A program made the position numbers and the translations under genes. A DNA stretch of 14,236 nucleotides from Chloroflexota bacterium (lineage in GTDB: Bacteria > Chloroflexota > Anaerolineae > Aggregatilineales > UBA3940): the NCBI GenBank assembly GCA_010092775.1, contig JAADYZ010000341.1, forward strand, positions 1 to 14,236, in the 5' to 3' direction. Positions 1 to 6,991 of this stretch are shown here, piece by piece (positions within the stretch are counted from its first letter, which is position 1; each line of letters opens with the position of its first letter). The notes under the pieces were generated by a model. It had not been told where the DNA came from. It worked only from the letters and a program-made list of their open reading frames with translations, and did not search any database.

Positions 1-261
1 GGCCAGCGCGGCCTGGGCGATCCGCAGGTATGGAAACGCCAATTCGACCCCAGTTATGCAGACATCAATGCCGCTCTGCTCGGCTGCATAGCGAATGAAA
101 CGTGGATAGAAGCCGCGCCCGCAGCCGCCGTCAAGCACGCGGTCGCCGTCTCGAAAATCGAGCCACTCGAAGATGGTTTGCACCCGGCGTCGGTAGGCCA
201 TGTCGGCCTCGTTGCGCACCATCTGGCTGACAAGAGTGGGATCGATCGTGGATGGCGACAT
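1..261 (-). CDS. SAM-dependent class I methyltransferase, partial (C-terminus outside the window)
   Basis: The frame is open for 87 codons from an ATG at 261 to the window edge, so only the N-terminal part is present. Residues 42-54 read VLDGGCGRGFYPR, the glycine-rich motif I of Rossmann-fold SAM methyltransferases. The GVE at residues 71-73 fits the acidic end of strand beta-2 that contacts the SAM ribose. The start lies 3 bases after the stop of the glycosyltransferase gene, so the two are probably translationally coupled in one operon. No good Shine-Dalgarno is present at this start. The acceptor substrate cannot be read from the fragment. Its neighbours suggest a role in modifying a glycan, lipid or other secondary product, which is inference. 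Confidence 0.8.
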   Translation of the reverse strand, partial: MSPSTIDPTLVSQMVRNEADMAYRRRVQTIFEWLDFRDGDRVLDGGCGRGFYPRFIRYAAEQSGIDVCITGVELAFPYLRIAQAALA

Positions 262-264
262 AGC

Positions 265-1440
265 TTAGCGGCGTGCCTCTTGAGCCGCTTCACGCAGAAA
301 TTGCTCGTAACGGTCCACAGTTTGATCCAGATTGAAGATGCTGTCGATTTCAGCCAGTGACTTGCGATAAGTGGATGGATTGTCCAGTACGCGGACAATG
401 GCCTCACCCATTGCAAGCGGATCACGGGGTGGAACGACCTCACCCATGCCACTGACCTGTACGACCACCCGCGCCCCCGGTATGTCGGTTGAGACGACAG
501 GCGTTCCACAGCGCATCGCCTCCACCTGGACCAGCGCAAAGCATTCTGTATCGCTGGGCAGAGCCAACACATCGACGGCTGCGTAGAAATTGGCCAGCTC
601 CTGCGGGTCTTTGATGAGGCCCAAAAAGATCAAATGCTCCCGATACTGCTCGATCAGTGCAGTGTTGCGCTCATAGAAGTCTTCGTACTTAATGTCGTAC
701 TCGCCGGCCAAGACGATCTTAGTACCTGGAAACGTCTCATGAATAATGGGCAGCGCCTTGATCAAAACATCGGGACGCTTTTCTTCCACGAAGCGGCCAG
801 CGTAGCCAATCAACCGAGCCCTTCCGTTCCCATCGCCAAGCCACTCAGCCTTGAGTTCCTCAACCCGACTTGGTTGGGGCTGGGGAATATCGATGGGTGG
901 GTAGACTGGGTGGGTCTTCTGCTTGAACGGCTCAATATAGTAAGAGTGGTCAGCGTAGTCCTGCGAATAGGCGATGATGCGTTGGGCGGCGTTACCCGCG
1001 ATTTTGTAGTTTTGGAAAGTAAACCACTGAACGAAGCGGTTGAACCAGCCATCGGGCAAGATCAGATCGCCGTGATGGGTGATCACCAAGCCCCTCTTGA
1101 GCCAGCGCGTATAAAGCGCGAACACGGAGGTTTCTAGCATGGGTGTGTGGATGCTGACGACGTCGTGAAGTTGGGTCAGGCGGAACGCAGCCCACGGATA
1201 GGCTGGCATCACCATGCCACGCGTCACGCGGATGGGCGCCCACAGGCGAATCACTCGAACGCCGTTGATGACCTGCTCGTCCCTAGGGAGGTCCATTTTG
1301 TAGCGGGCTGATACGACCGTCACCTGGTGACCTCGCTCAGCTAAACGCTCTGCGACGCGCTGCACGTGCAGTGTCAGCCCGGTGCGGTGCGGCACGTAGT
1401 ATTGCAAGGCAATCAGAATCTTCAGTGGATCATGGGACAT
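265..1440 (-). CDS. GT4-family (GT-B fold) glycosyltransferase
   Basis: The 391-residue protein has the two-domain GT-B layout of family 4 retaining glycosyltransferases, which move a sugar from a nucleotide sugar to an acceptor on the cytoplasmic side of the membrane. The N-terminal acceptor domain shows the loop HRTGLTLHVQ (18-27) and HHG at 122-124. The C-terminal donor domain begins with YAGRFVEEKRPD (213-224) and carries the family EX7E motif, E299 to E307, followed by EAMRCGTPVV. The length is normal for the family. The ATG at 1440 lies 15 bases after the stop of the upstream membrane protein gene and its ribosome site is weak. Downstream comes a methyltransferase gene after 3 bases. 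The operon suggests assembly of a glycolipid or other surface glycan; the exact sugar and acceptor are not visible. Confidence 0.9.
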   Translation of the reverse strand: MSHDPLKILIALQYYVPHRTGLTLHVQRVAERLAERGHQVTVVSARYKMDLPRDEQVINGVRVIRLWAPIRVTRGMVMPAYPWAAFRLTQLHDVVSIHTPMLETSVFALYTRWLKRGLVITHHGDLILPDGWFNRFVQWFTFQNYKIAGNAAQRIIAYSQDYADHSYYIEPFKQKTHPVYPPIDIPQPQPSRVEELKAEWLGDGNGRARLIGYAGRFVEEKRPDVLIKALPIIHETFPGTKIVLAGEYDIKYEDFYERNTALIEQYREHLIFLGLIKDPQELANFYAAVDVLALPSDTECFALVQVEAMRCGTPVVSTDIPGARVVVQVSGMGEVVPPRDPLAMGEAIVRVLDNPSTYRKSLAEIDSIFNLDQTVDRYEQFLREAAQEARR

Positions 1441-1455
1441 AAGCGGAACGGATCA

Positions 1456-2472
1456 CTAGGTAGCAACTTCAGGCGCGCTGGCGGCATCCTGGATCTTCAG
1501 TGAGCGGGCTTCTTCGGCCACCTGGTTGAAGGTCACCCCTTCTCGGACTAGACCAATCATGCCGAGCAGAGTGGTGACCGAGAAGTTCATGGCGTGCAGG
1601 GCAAAAGCATAGCTGCGGCTTAGGTTATCATCCAGGCCGACAGCGACCAGTGCGCCGATCACAGCGGCATGGAAGGGTCCGACCCCTGATGGCGCCGAAG
1701 GCACGGAGACCCCCAGGCCAGCGGCGGCAATCGCCAATACTCCAAAGATCGGCGGGACTTGGTCCCAAAAGGCCAGCATGAGCAGATAGCCAGAGATCAC
1801 CGAGCCGCCCCAGGCTAAGATCGTCAGGATCAGACCGGCCAGAAAGACCCGCCAATTGGCCACACCCGCCAGACCATCCACAAAGGGGCTGAGCGTGCGA
1901 CGCACGACGTCTTGATCAATGCGCGGGACCCGGCTGAGAACCCTGGCGGTTAGCTCGATGGTTTGATCTGGGTAGATCGAGGCAAGCCGCATAATGGCCA
2001 GGCCAACAAGGCCGCCGATCGCCAGACCGATCCCTGAAGCATTGAGCCAGGGCGGCAGGTCGAGGCCGATCAGAACGACGATGAACAGCAGCAAGACGCC
2101 AATGACATCAAACAGGCGCTCGATAACCGTACTAGACAAGGCGCTGGCGACGTGCATCTTAGGGCGGTGGCTGGCCAGACCGATGCGGGCCAGCTCGCCC
2201 AGGCGAAAGGGCATCACGTTGTTGAACAGGAAGCCGATATTAAAGAGCCAGAAGCCATCTGCGATGGACAGGCGCCCTTCGTTCAGGGCGCTCCAACGCC
2301 AGCCGCGAATCCAGGTGATGAGAAACAGGACGCCAACGGCATAGGCGACGTACTCATAGCGAGCGGTTTGGTAGGCCGCTGCAATCTCAGCGAAATCAGC
2401 CTGGCGCAAGACGAAGAAGAGCGCCACGACGCTGATCACGGTGCCAATCAAGATGGTTTGCCAGCGTTTCAT
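1456..2472 (-). CDS. LPG_synthase_TM / UPF0104-type integral membrane protein (flippase-like)
   Basis: This polytopic membrane protein of about 338 residues matches the lysylphosphatidylglycerol synthase transmembrane-domain family (PF03706). Hydrophobic segments cover most of its length. Two family hallmarks are visible: NNVMPFRLGELARIGL (84-99) and VSVPSAPSGVGPFH (255-268). Family members are proposed to move or modify lipid-linked molecules, but this one has no aminoacyl-transfer domain, so the substrate is unknown. A longer frame could begin with ATG at 2517, but the predicted -10 box (2508-2513) overlaps those codons and there is no ribosome site there. An AGGA five bases before the ATG at 2472 supports the shorter start, with 2475 as the neighbouring alternative. 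It is the first gene of the operon with the GT4 enzyme. Confidence 0.87.
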   Translation of the reverse strand: MKRWQTILIGTVISVVALFFVLRQADFAEIAAAYQTARYEYVAYAVGVLFLITWIRGWRWSALNEGRLSIADGFWLFNIGFLFNNVMPFRLGELARIGLASHRPKMHVASALSSTVIERLFDVIGVLLLFIVVLIGLDLPPWLNASGIGLAIGGLVGLAIMRLASIYPDQTIELTARVLSRVPRIDQDVVRRTLSPFVDGLAGVANWRVFLAGLILTILAWGGSVISGYLLMLAFWDQVPPIFGVLAIAAAGLGVSVPSAPSGVGPFHAAVIGALVAVGLDDNLSRSYAFALHAMNFSVTTLLGMIGLVREGVTFNQVAEEARSLKIQDAASAPEVAT

Positions 2473-2507
2473 CATTGTCCTGACAAGCTTGCGATTTAGC
2501 GCGCCGG

Positions 2508-2537
2508 AGTATACCATGCGGGGCTATCGAGCGGCAA
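2508..2537 (-). promoter_or_regulatory. Candidate sigma70 promoter for the minus-strand envelope operon
   Basis: On the minus strand a TTGCCG (-35, 2532-2537) is followed after 18 bases by TATACT (-10, 2508-2513). The -10 is preceded by TGG, an extended -10 element. Transcription would begin near 2501, about 30 bases before the ATG at 2472. The match is by eye and untested. Confidence 0.5.
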
Positions 2538-2538
2538 T

Positions 2539-2567
2539 TTGGTGAACGTCCATAATATCGCTATGCT
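2539..2567 (+). promoter_or_regulatory. Candidate plus-strand promoter, possibly giving a leaderless mRNA
   Basis: TTGGTG (2539-2544) and TATGCT (2562-2567) are separated by 17 bases. The -10 ends six bases before the ATG at 2574, so transcription could begin at or next to the start codon. No Shine-Dalgarno precedes that ATG, which agrees with a leaderless message. The -35 match is weak. This promoter sits back to back with the minus-strand one; the two -35 boxes are one base apart. Confidence 0.35.
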
Positions 2568-2573
2568 TGGCCT

Positions 2574-3380
2574 ATGAGCGATGAGAAACTGAAAGCGGGC
2601 ATACAAGCCTTTCGTAAGGGCAAGCTGCGCGACGCAAGACGCTTGTTCCGCGATGTGGTGCAGAATGACCCCGACAACGGGGCAGCCTGGTGGTATCTAG
2701 CGAACAGCGTCGATGATGTTAACCAGCAGATTGACTGCCTGCGTCAAGTGTTGCGCATCCGGCCTGACCATCCAGAAGCAAACGCCATGTTGAACCAACT
2801 CCAGCGGCGCGCGGCACAGATCACTCCGCCGGGGGGGACGCAACGCCCAACAGTCGAGGCGGTTGACGCCGCGACCGGACTGCTTGCGGTCGTGCCCGAC
2901 GAAGCGGAAGAAGATAATGATGAGGTCGTGCAGGCACCACCCGGAGCCAGCGATGTGACGGTAGCCATTGTCGCGGTGCTGGTCGCAATGGTCGCGATGT
3001 TGGGCGCGGCGATACTGGCGTTTACGGGCGGCTCGGAGTTGTTCACGACCTTGTTTGGGGTCAGCAGCCCAGAGCTAGAACCGACGCGCCAGCCGCTGGC
3101 CTTTGATGCGCCTGCTTGTTCGGAGACCACCGACGGCCCCAACACGCTCATTTTCATCAACAACACAACGATTCCGCTGGAGATTCTGGGTGGCGAAGAC
3201 GGCTTCGAGCGCAATCTCACCTCGGTTGCGGCGGGGCAGCAAGCCAGCATCGAGGCCATTGGACAGCGTGCGCGCTACGTGGTCTGGTCAGACTCAGACC
3301 TGTATGCCAGCGACAGCTTGACCATTGAGTTCGACACACCGAACGGTGTGGTGTGCCGTATCCCCCTCAGACAACCCTAA
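2574..3380 (+). CDS. TPR-domain protein with one membrane segment and an external C-terminal domain
   Basis: The 268-residue protein has three visible parts. Residues 5-75 form about two tetratricopeptide-like repeats (FRKGKLRDARRLFRDVV, then NPD-like turns and ALANS-type helices), a typical protein-interaction surface. Residues 80-125 are a low-complexity acidic linker. Residues 128-150 (VTVAIVAVLVAMVAMLGAAI) are a clear transmembrane helix with no signal peptide, so the TPR part should be cytoplasmic and residues 151-268 outside. The outer part looks like a small beta-rich domain with two cysteines (182 and 261) that could form a disulfide. Similar TPR-plus-membrane proteins are common in Chloroflexota, and no specific function can be assigned. 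rsmD follows after 11 bases, so the genes are probably cotranscribed. Confidence 0.8.
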   Translation: MSDEKLKAGIQAFRKGKLRDARRLFRDVVQNDPDNGAAWWYLANSVDDVNQQIDCLRQVLRIRPDHPEANAMLNQLQRRAAQITPPGGTQRPTVEAVDAATGLLAVVPDEAEEDNDEVVQAPPGASDVTVAIVAVLVAMVAMLGAAILAFTGGSELFTTLFGVSSPELEPTRQPLAFDAPACSETTDGPNTLIFINNTTIPLEILGGEDGFERNLTSVAAGQQASIEAIGQRARYVVWSDSDLYASDSLTIEFDTPNGVVCRIPLRQP

Positions 3381-3391
3381 CAGAGCGCAGC

Positions 3392-3970
3392 ATGTCGCAA
3401 CGTGTGATCGCAGGAAGTGCAAAGGGGCGGCGGCTCAAGATGGTCCCTGGGGACTCAACAAGAGCCATCTTAGATCGTGTGAAAGAATCGCTCTTCAACA
3501 TCTTGGGAAGCTGGGTGGTCGACAGCATCTGGTTGGACCTGTTCGCCGGAACCGGGGCAGTCGGGATCGAGGCCCTCAGCCGGGGTGCAGATTATTGTTT
3601 GTTCATTGACCTCAACAAAGCCGCGATTCGGACGATTCAAGACAACTTGGCCAGCACCCACCTCGACGAAGGGGCTGAGGTCCTGCAAATCAGTGCATTT
3701 GATTTCCTGCGTCGGACACCCGGCGAGGATGACCCTTTTGAGTTCATCTACATTGCGCCGCCGCAGTACAAGGGATGGTGGCGCAGCGCACTGGAGTTGA
3801 TTGATGAGCAGCCCGATTGGCTCTTCCCAGAAGGGCAGGTCATTGTCCAGATTGATCCACGTGAGTATGAAGATGTGAACTTGAAGCACCTTGATCTCTA
3901 CGATCAGCGGGTGTATGGAAAGACGATGTTGTGCTTCTATGAGCGGCGTTCCGAGGAAGACGAGAGCTAG
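3392..3970 (+). CDS. rsmD: RsmD-family 16S rRNA (guanine966-N2)-methyltransferase
   Basis: The protein of 192 residues has the normal RsmD length and order of motifs. It starts SQRVIAGSAKGRRLK, contains the family segment DSTRAILDRVKESLFNILG (21-39), and carries SAM motif I as LDLFAGTGAVGIEALSRGA (48-66). The enzyme family methylates N2 of G966 in 16S rRNA during 30S assembly, using SAM. The catalytic motif IV, usually (D/N)PP(Y/F), reads APPQY at 122-126, so the acidic or amide residue is replaced by alanine. The frame could open at 3353, but the family N-terminus begins at the ATG at 3392, 11 bases after the upstream TPR gene. A short perfect hairpin follows the stop codon. Confidence 0.87.
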   Translation: MSQRVIAGSAKGRRLKMVPGDSTRAILDRVKESLFNILGSWVVDSIWLDLFAGTGAVGIEALSRGADYCLFIDLNKAAIRTIQDNLASTHLDEGAEVLQISAFDFLRRTPGEDDPFEFIYIAPPQYKGWWRSALELIDEQPDWLFPEGQVIVQIDPREYEDVNLKHLDLYDQRVYGKTMLCFYERRSEEDES

Positions 3971-3989
3971 CGCTTCAACTGCTGAAGCG
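3971..3989 (+). other. Perfect inverted repeat directly after rsmD
   Basis: CGCTTCA and TGAAGCG form a 7-bp stem around a 5-base loop, starting at the base after the rsmD stop codon. No T-run follows, so it is not a standard intrinsic terminator. It may stabilise the 3' end of the rsmD message or act as an operator, because it ends one base before an extended -10 element. Confidence 0.5.
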
Positions 3990-3998
3990 TGCTACAAT
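3990..3998 (+). promoter_or_regulatory. Extended -10 promoter candidate for the small cysteine-rich protein
   Basis: TGC followed by TACAAT (3993-3998) matches an extended -10 element (TGnTATAAT) at eight of nine positions if the n is ignored. No recognisable -35 is found at the usual distance. Transcription would begin near 4005, about 23 bases before the GTG start at 4028. Confidence 0.4.
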
Positions 3999-4027
3999 GG
4001 TGAGCAGCAACCAGAAAGGAATTGACT

Positions 4028-4273
4028 GTGGCCTACGACATTGAGAAAGTGCGGGCACAGCGCCAGCAAGAGCTTAACCAGATTCGGCAAAGCCCACGGG
4101 CCAGCCACGTCTATATTGTGATGCCGGACCCACCTACCCCGCTTTGTCGCAAAATTCAGGGAACCTTTCCCAAAGACTCCGACCGAATTCCTGAATTGCC
4201 CCATCCGGCTTGCCCCAATCCGCGTGGCTGCCTGTGCCGCTACGAGCCTTTTGTGGATGAAGTCGGCCCTTAG
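4028..4273 (+). CDS. Small four-cysteine protein, function unknown
   Basis: This is an 81-residue soluble protein starting at GTG. AAGGA ends seven bases before that codon, which decides the start; a TTG at 4022 is too close to the ribosome site. The N-terminal 25 residues look helical and charged (DIEKVRAQRQQELNQIRQ). The second half holds C40, H59, C62, C68 and C70, with the last three in ACPNPRGCLCRYEPF, a spacing that could bind a metal ion. No signal peptide or membrane segment is present. I do not recognise the family. It has its own likely promoter after rsmD, and its stop codon overlaps by four bases the stop of the convergent cca-type gene. A role in nucleic-acid binding is possible but only a guess. 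Confidence 0.68.
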   Translation: MAYDIEKVRAQRQQELNQIRQSPRASHVYIVMPDPPTPLCRKIQGTFPKDSDRIPELPHPACPNPRGCLCRYEPFVDEVGP

Positions 4274-5694
4274 TGATGGTCTAGCCAGTCAGCAACCCAG
4301 GCGCGCGCTTCACGGTCTGTGGAGATCGCGCCTGCGGCTTGCTCTTCCTTCAATCGATCGATGACTTCCCCCAGAATTGGCCCAGGCTCCAGGCCAAAAT
4401 CGGCCATCAAGGCGTGCCCGTCTAGCAGCGGCTGGGGGGTGACGATCTGATCGTAGCGATCGAAATAGGCTGCAAAGATCGGGCTGGCAATCTGGTCAAG
4501 CAGCTTCCCCCAGCGATCCGGTGACGGCTGGGCAGAGGAGGCGAGGTAGCTCGCCAGGCTGATCAAAGTGTGATCAATCGCCCCATCGCCCGCCCGTTTG
4601 TAGCAGCGATACAACCAGCGATCATCAACCTGATCCACCTGAAATAGATCAATGTCGCGGCTGCGGTCCAGCGAAGCCAGCACGTGGCGCTCCTGATTCG
4701 AGAGGAACAGCCAGTCCGCCCAGGTTTCAGCGCTTGCGTGGGATTGCTCGGCGAGCACAGCGAGATAGGCCAGGCTTTGACGATAACGCCCTACCCCAGA
4801 CTGCTGGGCAAAGTGGTCATTCAGCGGCTGACGATGGCGATCCAGAACCATTACCGCAACCCCCAGCATCAAGTCCGCAGCGACGTTGTCGTCGCGTCGA
4901 TAGCTGATGGTCCGCAACAAGTCGTCCAAGCGTTCCACGTGGCGAAAGGCCAAATCGCTTTCGGCTAGTTCAAAGGGCAAGATCAGATGGAGAAGGCTGA
5001 GTGTATGGGCGAGTCGCAAGGCAGACGCTGGGCGGGTCTCTTGCAATAGTTTGAACAGCTCGTCACGGCTGCGTTCGGGCTGGCGGAGGTCGCCGTGGGC
5101 CGTTAGCAGGCTTGAGGCGCTCGCGCGCAGGGCGGCAACCGTTTGGGGGATCAAGCGCAGCTTGAACTTGAGGCTGTGACGCAACGCCCGCAGCACTCGG
5201 ATCGGATCGTCCGCGATGCTGGTGGGGCTGCACAGTCGCAGCGCACGCCGTTGGAACAAATCGCGCTGCCCCTCCAACGGATCGATGATGCTCTCGATGT
5301 CATCCAAGCGGACGGCCAACGCGTTGACCGTGAAGTCGCGGCCCGCCAGGTCAGCCAGCAGGTTATCAGTTGCCCCTTCTGCCCCACGAAAGCTAGCCAC
5401 ATCAATGTCTGTGGTGATGCCTTCACTGCCCAGCACAACACGACCAGTGCGACGCTCCGGGTCAACGGGATAGTAAGCGCCGCCGAGGGAATCAGCCAGG
5501 CCACGGGCCACTTCGAGGCCGTCATCGGGCGTGGCCAGATCAATGTCGTGTATAGGGCGACGCAGCAGGGCGTCTCTCACGACGCCGCCTACCAGGTATA
5601 CACGCTCCGGATTGGGCAGCAGGGCAGCGAGGTTCTCGACCAGCGTGGGCCATAGAAAAGGGCGTTGCGGTGGGGCGGGCGTTAAGTCGGCCAT
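4270..5694 (-). CDS. cca: CCA-adding enzyme / poly(A) polymerase family nucleotidyltransferase
   Basis: The protein of 474 residues belongs to the class II polymerase-beta-like nucleotidyltransferases, which add or repair the CCA end of tRNAs without a template, or add poly(A) in some branches. The head domain shows VYLVGGVVRDALL (32-44), the catalytic metal pair HDIDL (D50 and D52), TDIDVASFR (95-103), GRDFTVNALAV (118-128) and DPLEGQRDLF (138-147). RNA- and nucleotide-binding neck residues follow in ADDPIRVLRALR (161-172). The rest is helical, ending with the family tail (PLLDGHALMADFGLEPGP). An upstream in-frame extension to 5817 is rejected: it lies in the preceding gene and is Ser/Thr-rich nonsense, whereas the ATG at 5694 sits four bases after that gene's stop. 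CCA addition versus poly(A) addition cannot be told apart from sequence alone. Confidence 0.87.
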   Translation of the reverse strand: MADLTPAPPQRPFLWPTLVENLAALLPNPERVYLVGGVVRDALLRRPIHDIDLATPDDGLEVARGLADSLGGAYYPVDPERRTGRVVLGSEGITTDIDVASFRGAEGATDNLLADLAGRDFTVNALAVRLDDIESIIDPLEGQRDLFQRRALRLCSPTSIADDPIRVLRALRHSLKFKLRLIPQTVAALRASASSLLTAHGDLRQPERSRDELFKLLQETRPASALRLAHTLSLLHLILPFELAESDLAFRHVERLDDLLRTISYRRDDNVAADLMLGVAVMVLDRHRQPLNDHFAQQSGVGRYRQSLAYLAVLAEQSHASAETWADWLFLSNQERHVLASLDRSRDIDLFQVDQVDDRWLYRCYKRAGDGAIDHTLISLASYLASSAQPSPDRWGKLLDQIASPIFAAYFDRYDQIVTPQPLLDGHALMADFGLEPGPILGEVIDRLKEEQAAGAISTDREARAWVADWLDHH

Positions 5695-5698
5695 TGGA

Positions 5699-6880
5699 TT
5701 AGGATTGACCAGCAGCTTCGGCCTTTGCCACGCCGATAAAGGGCATGTTGCGGTAGTACTGGTCGAGGTCGAGGCCGTAGCCGAAGACGAAGACGTTCGG
5801 AATGTCGAAGCCCACATAATCCAGCTTGATCGGCACCTCTCTGCGCTCCTGCTTGTTGAGCAGGGTGCAGACCTTCAACGATTTGGGCTGGCGTGCCTGG
5901 AGCAAATTGACCACCTTATCGAGGGTAAAGCCGGAGTCGATGATGTCTTCCACGATCAGCACGTTGCGGCCCGTGATGGACATCTCCAGGTCCATCAGGA
6001 TGCGTACGTTGCCGCTAGTCTCGCGCTGTCCGGCACCATAGGAGGTGACGTCCATAAAGTCGATGACATGGGGAACGGTTAGTCGGCGCATCAGATCGGT
6101 CATGAACATGACGCTGCCCTTGAGAATGCCGACCAGAATCACGTCCGGGTCATCAGCATAGTCGCTGGAAATCTCGTCAGCCAACTCAGTGATACGGTCT
6201 TGCAGGCGCTCTTCATCAATCAGCACATATTCCAACACATGCTTATAGAGTGCTGGTGCGTTAGGTTTGTGAACCTGATTCCCGTTGCGCTCTAGATTGG
6301 GCTCGGGTCGACCCGGTACTTCATGATAAGAGCGGGCACGGGCTTCGTACTTCTCCTCGGCGCCAATCACGATCACCGGTTCGTTGAAGTGGGCTGGATT
6401 GCCATTCACCAGTCGTTGAGAGCGGGTAGCTGCTTCGCCGCTGACCACGCAAATGGCGTGCAGTTTGTCGACCTCTTCCGCTTCGGCCATCAAGCGCGGC
6501 ATTGCGCCGAAGGGTTCGCCACGAAAGTCGAGGTCCAATCCGGCGACGATGACGCGCATGTCACGCGTCTCCATGAGGTGGCGGCACACATCTACCACAA
6601 TCGGATCGAAGAACTGCACCTCGTCAATGGCAACGACCGTCGTCTCGTCTTCGAGATAGTCGAGCAGGGACAGCGGCGACTCAATGGCGATAGCCTCGGA
6701 CTGATGGCCATCGTGGGAGCTGACAACACCCAGACCATAGCGATGGTCGAGGCTGGGTTTAAAGATTTGGACGCGCTGTTTGGCGATCTTGGCTCGGCGC
6801 ACCCGCCGCAGCAGTTCCTCCGATTTGCCGCTGAACATGCAGCCGCAGATGACTTCTAAACGCCCTTGATGGTGCTGCAT
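5699..6880 (-). CDS. Thymidine kinase-hypoxanthine phosphoribosyltransferase fusion
   Basis: One open frame of 393 residues joins two nucleotide-salvage enzymes. Residues 5-190 are a type II thymidine kinase: P-loop GCMFSGKSEELLRR (13-26), DEVQFF (86-91, E87 catalytic) and the GLDLDFRGEPFG segment (114-125). Residues 211-387 are a hypoxanthine/guanine phosphoribosyltransferase: GILKGS (251-256), TSYG in the flexible loop (279-282), the PRPP-binding motif VLIVEDIIDSG (307-317) and the C-terminal YRNMPFIGVAK. An approximately 20-residue polar linker separates them, with no start codon with ribosome site between. The kinase would phosphorylate thymidine, and the transferase would turn hypoxanthine or guanine plus PRPP into nucleotides. 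The kinase zinc-ribbon cysteines are mostly lost (C144 kept; S147, A182 and Y185 at the other positions). An upstream frame to 6937 is rejected, since AAGGG lies eight bases before the ATG at 6880. The cca gene follows after 4 bases. Confidence 0.9.
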   Translation of the reverse strand: MQHHQGRLEVICGCMFSGKSEELLRRVRRAKIAKQRVQIFKPSLDHRYGLGVVSSHDGHQSEAIAIESPLSLLDYLEDETTVVAIDEVQFFDPIVVDVCRHLMETRDMRVIVAGLDLDFRGEPFGAMPRLMAEAEEVDKLHAICVVSGEAATRSQRLVNGNPAHFNEPVIVIGAEEKYEARARSYHEVPGRPEPNLERNGNQVHKPNAPALYKHVLEYVLIDEERLQDRITELADEISSDYADDPDVILVGILKGSVMFMTDLMRRLTVPHVIDFMDVTSYGAGQRETSGNVRILMDLEMSITGRNVLIVEDIIDSGFTLDKVVNLLQARQPKSLKVCTLLNKQERREVPIKLDYVGFDIPNVFVFGYGLDLDQYYRNMPFIGVAKAEAAGQS

Positions 6881-6973
6881 TCGACTTTCCCTTCTTGCAC
6901 AGGTGGAGCACTCAATCAATAAGATAAGGCGCGTCACTTGAGAGGCAGTGTCGCGCCCTATCCCTTTCGTCTA

Positions 6974-6988
6974 GACCGTCAGACGGTC
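6974..6988 (-). other. Inverted repeat between the L31 gene and the kinase fusion
   Basis: GACCGTC and GACGGTC form a perfect 7-bp palindrome around one central base, starting three bases after the L31 stop on the minus strand. There is no T-run after it. As RNA it would be a tight hairpin at the start of the 111-base gap 6881-6991; as DNA it could be a dimer-binding site. I see nothing else clear in that gap apart from the ribosome site of the next gene. Confidence 0.4.
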
Positions 6989-6991
6989 CGG

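Noticed and set aside
54..572. A 172-codon minus-strand frame
   Set aside because: It is out of frame with the methyltransferase and GT4 genes, both of which have clear motifs on the same strand.
3971..3989. Intrinsic terminator for rsmD
   Set aside because: The stem is perfect, but only seven base pairs long and no T-run follows, so it is kept only as an inverted repeat.
5695..5817. N-terminal extension of the cca-type protein
   Set aside because: The extra residues are Ser/Thr repeats read out of frame from the end of the kinase-HPRT gene, and the nucleotidyltransferase family starts after 5694.
6323..6859. A 178-codon plus-strand frame opposite the thymidine kinase domain
   Set aside because: It shows low-complexity shadow composition, and the kinase motifs on the other strand are unambiguous.
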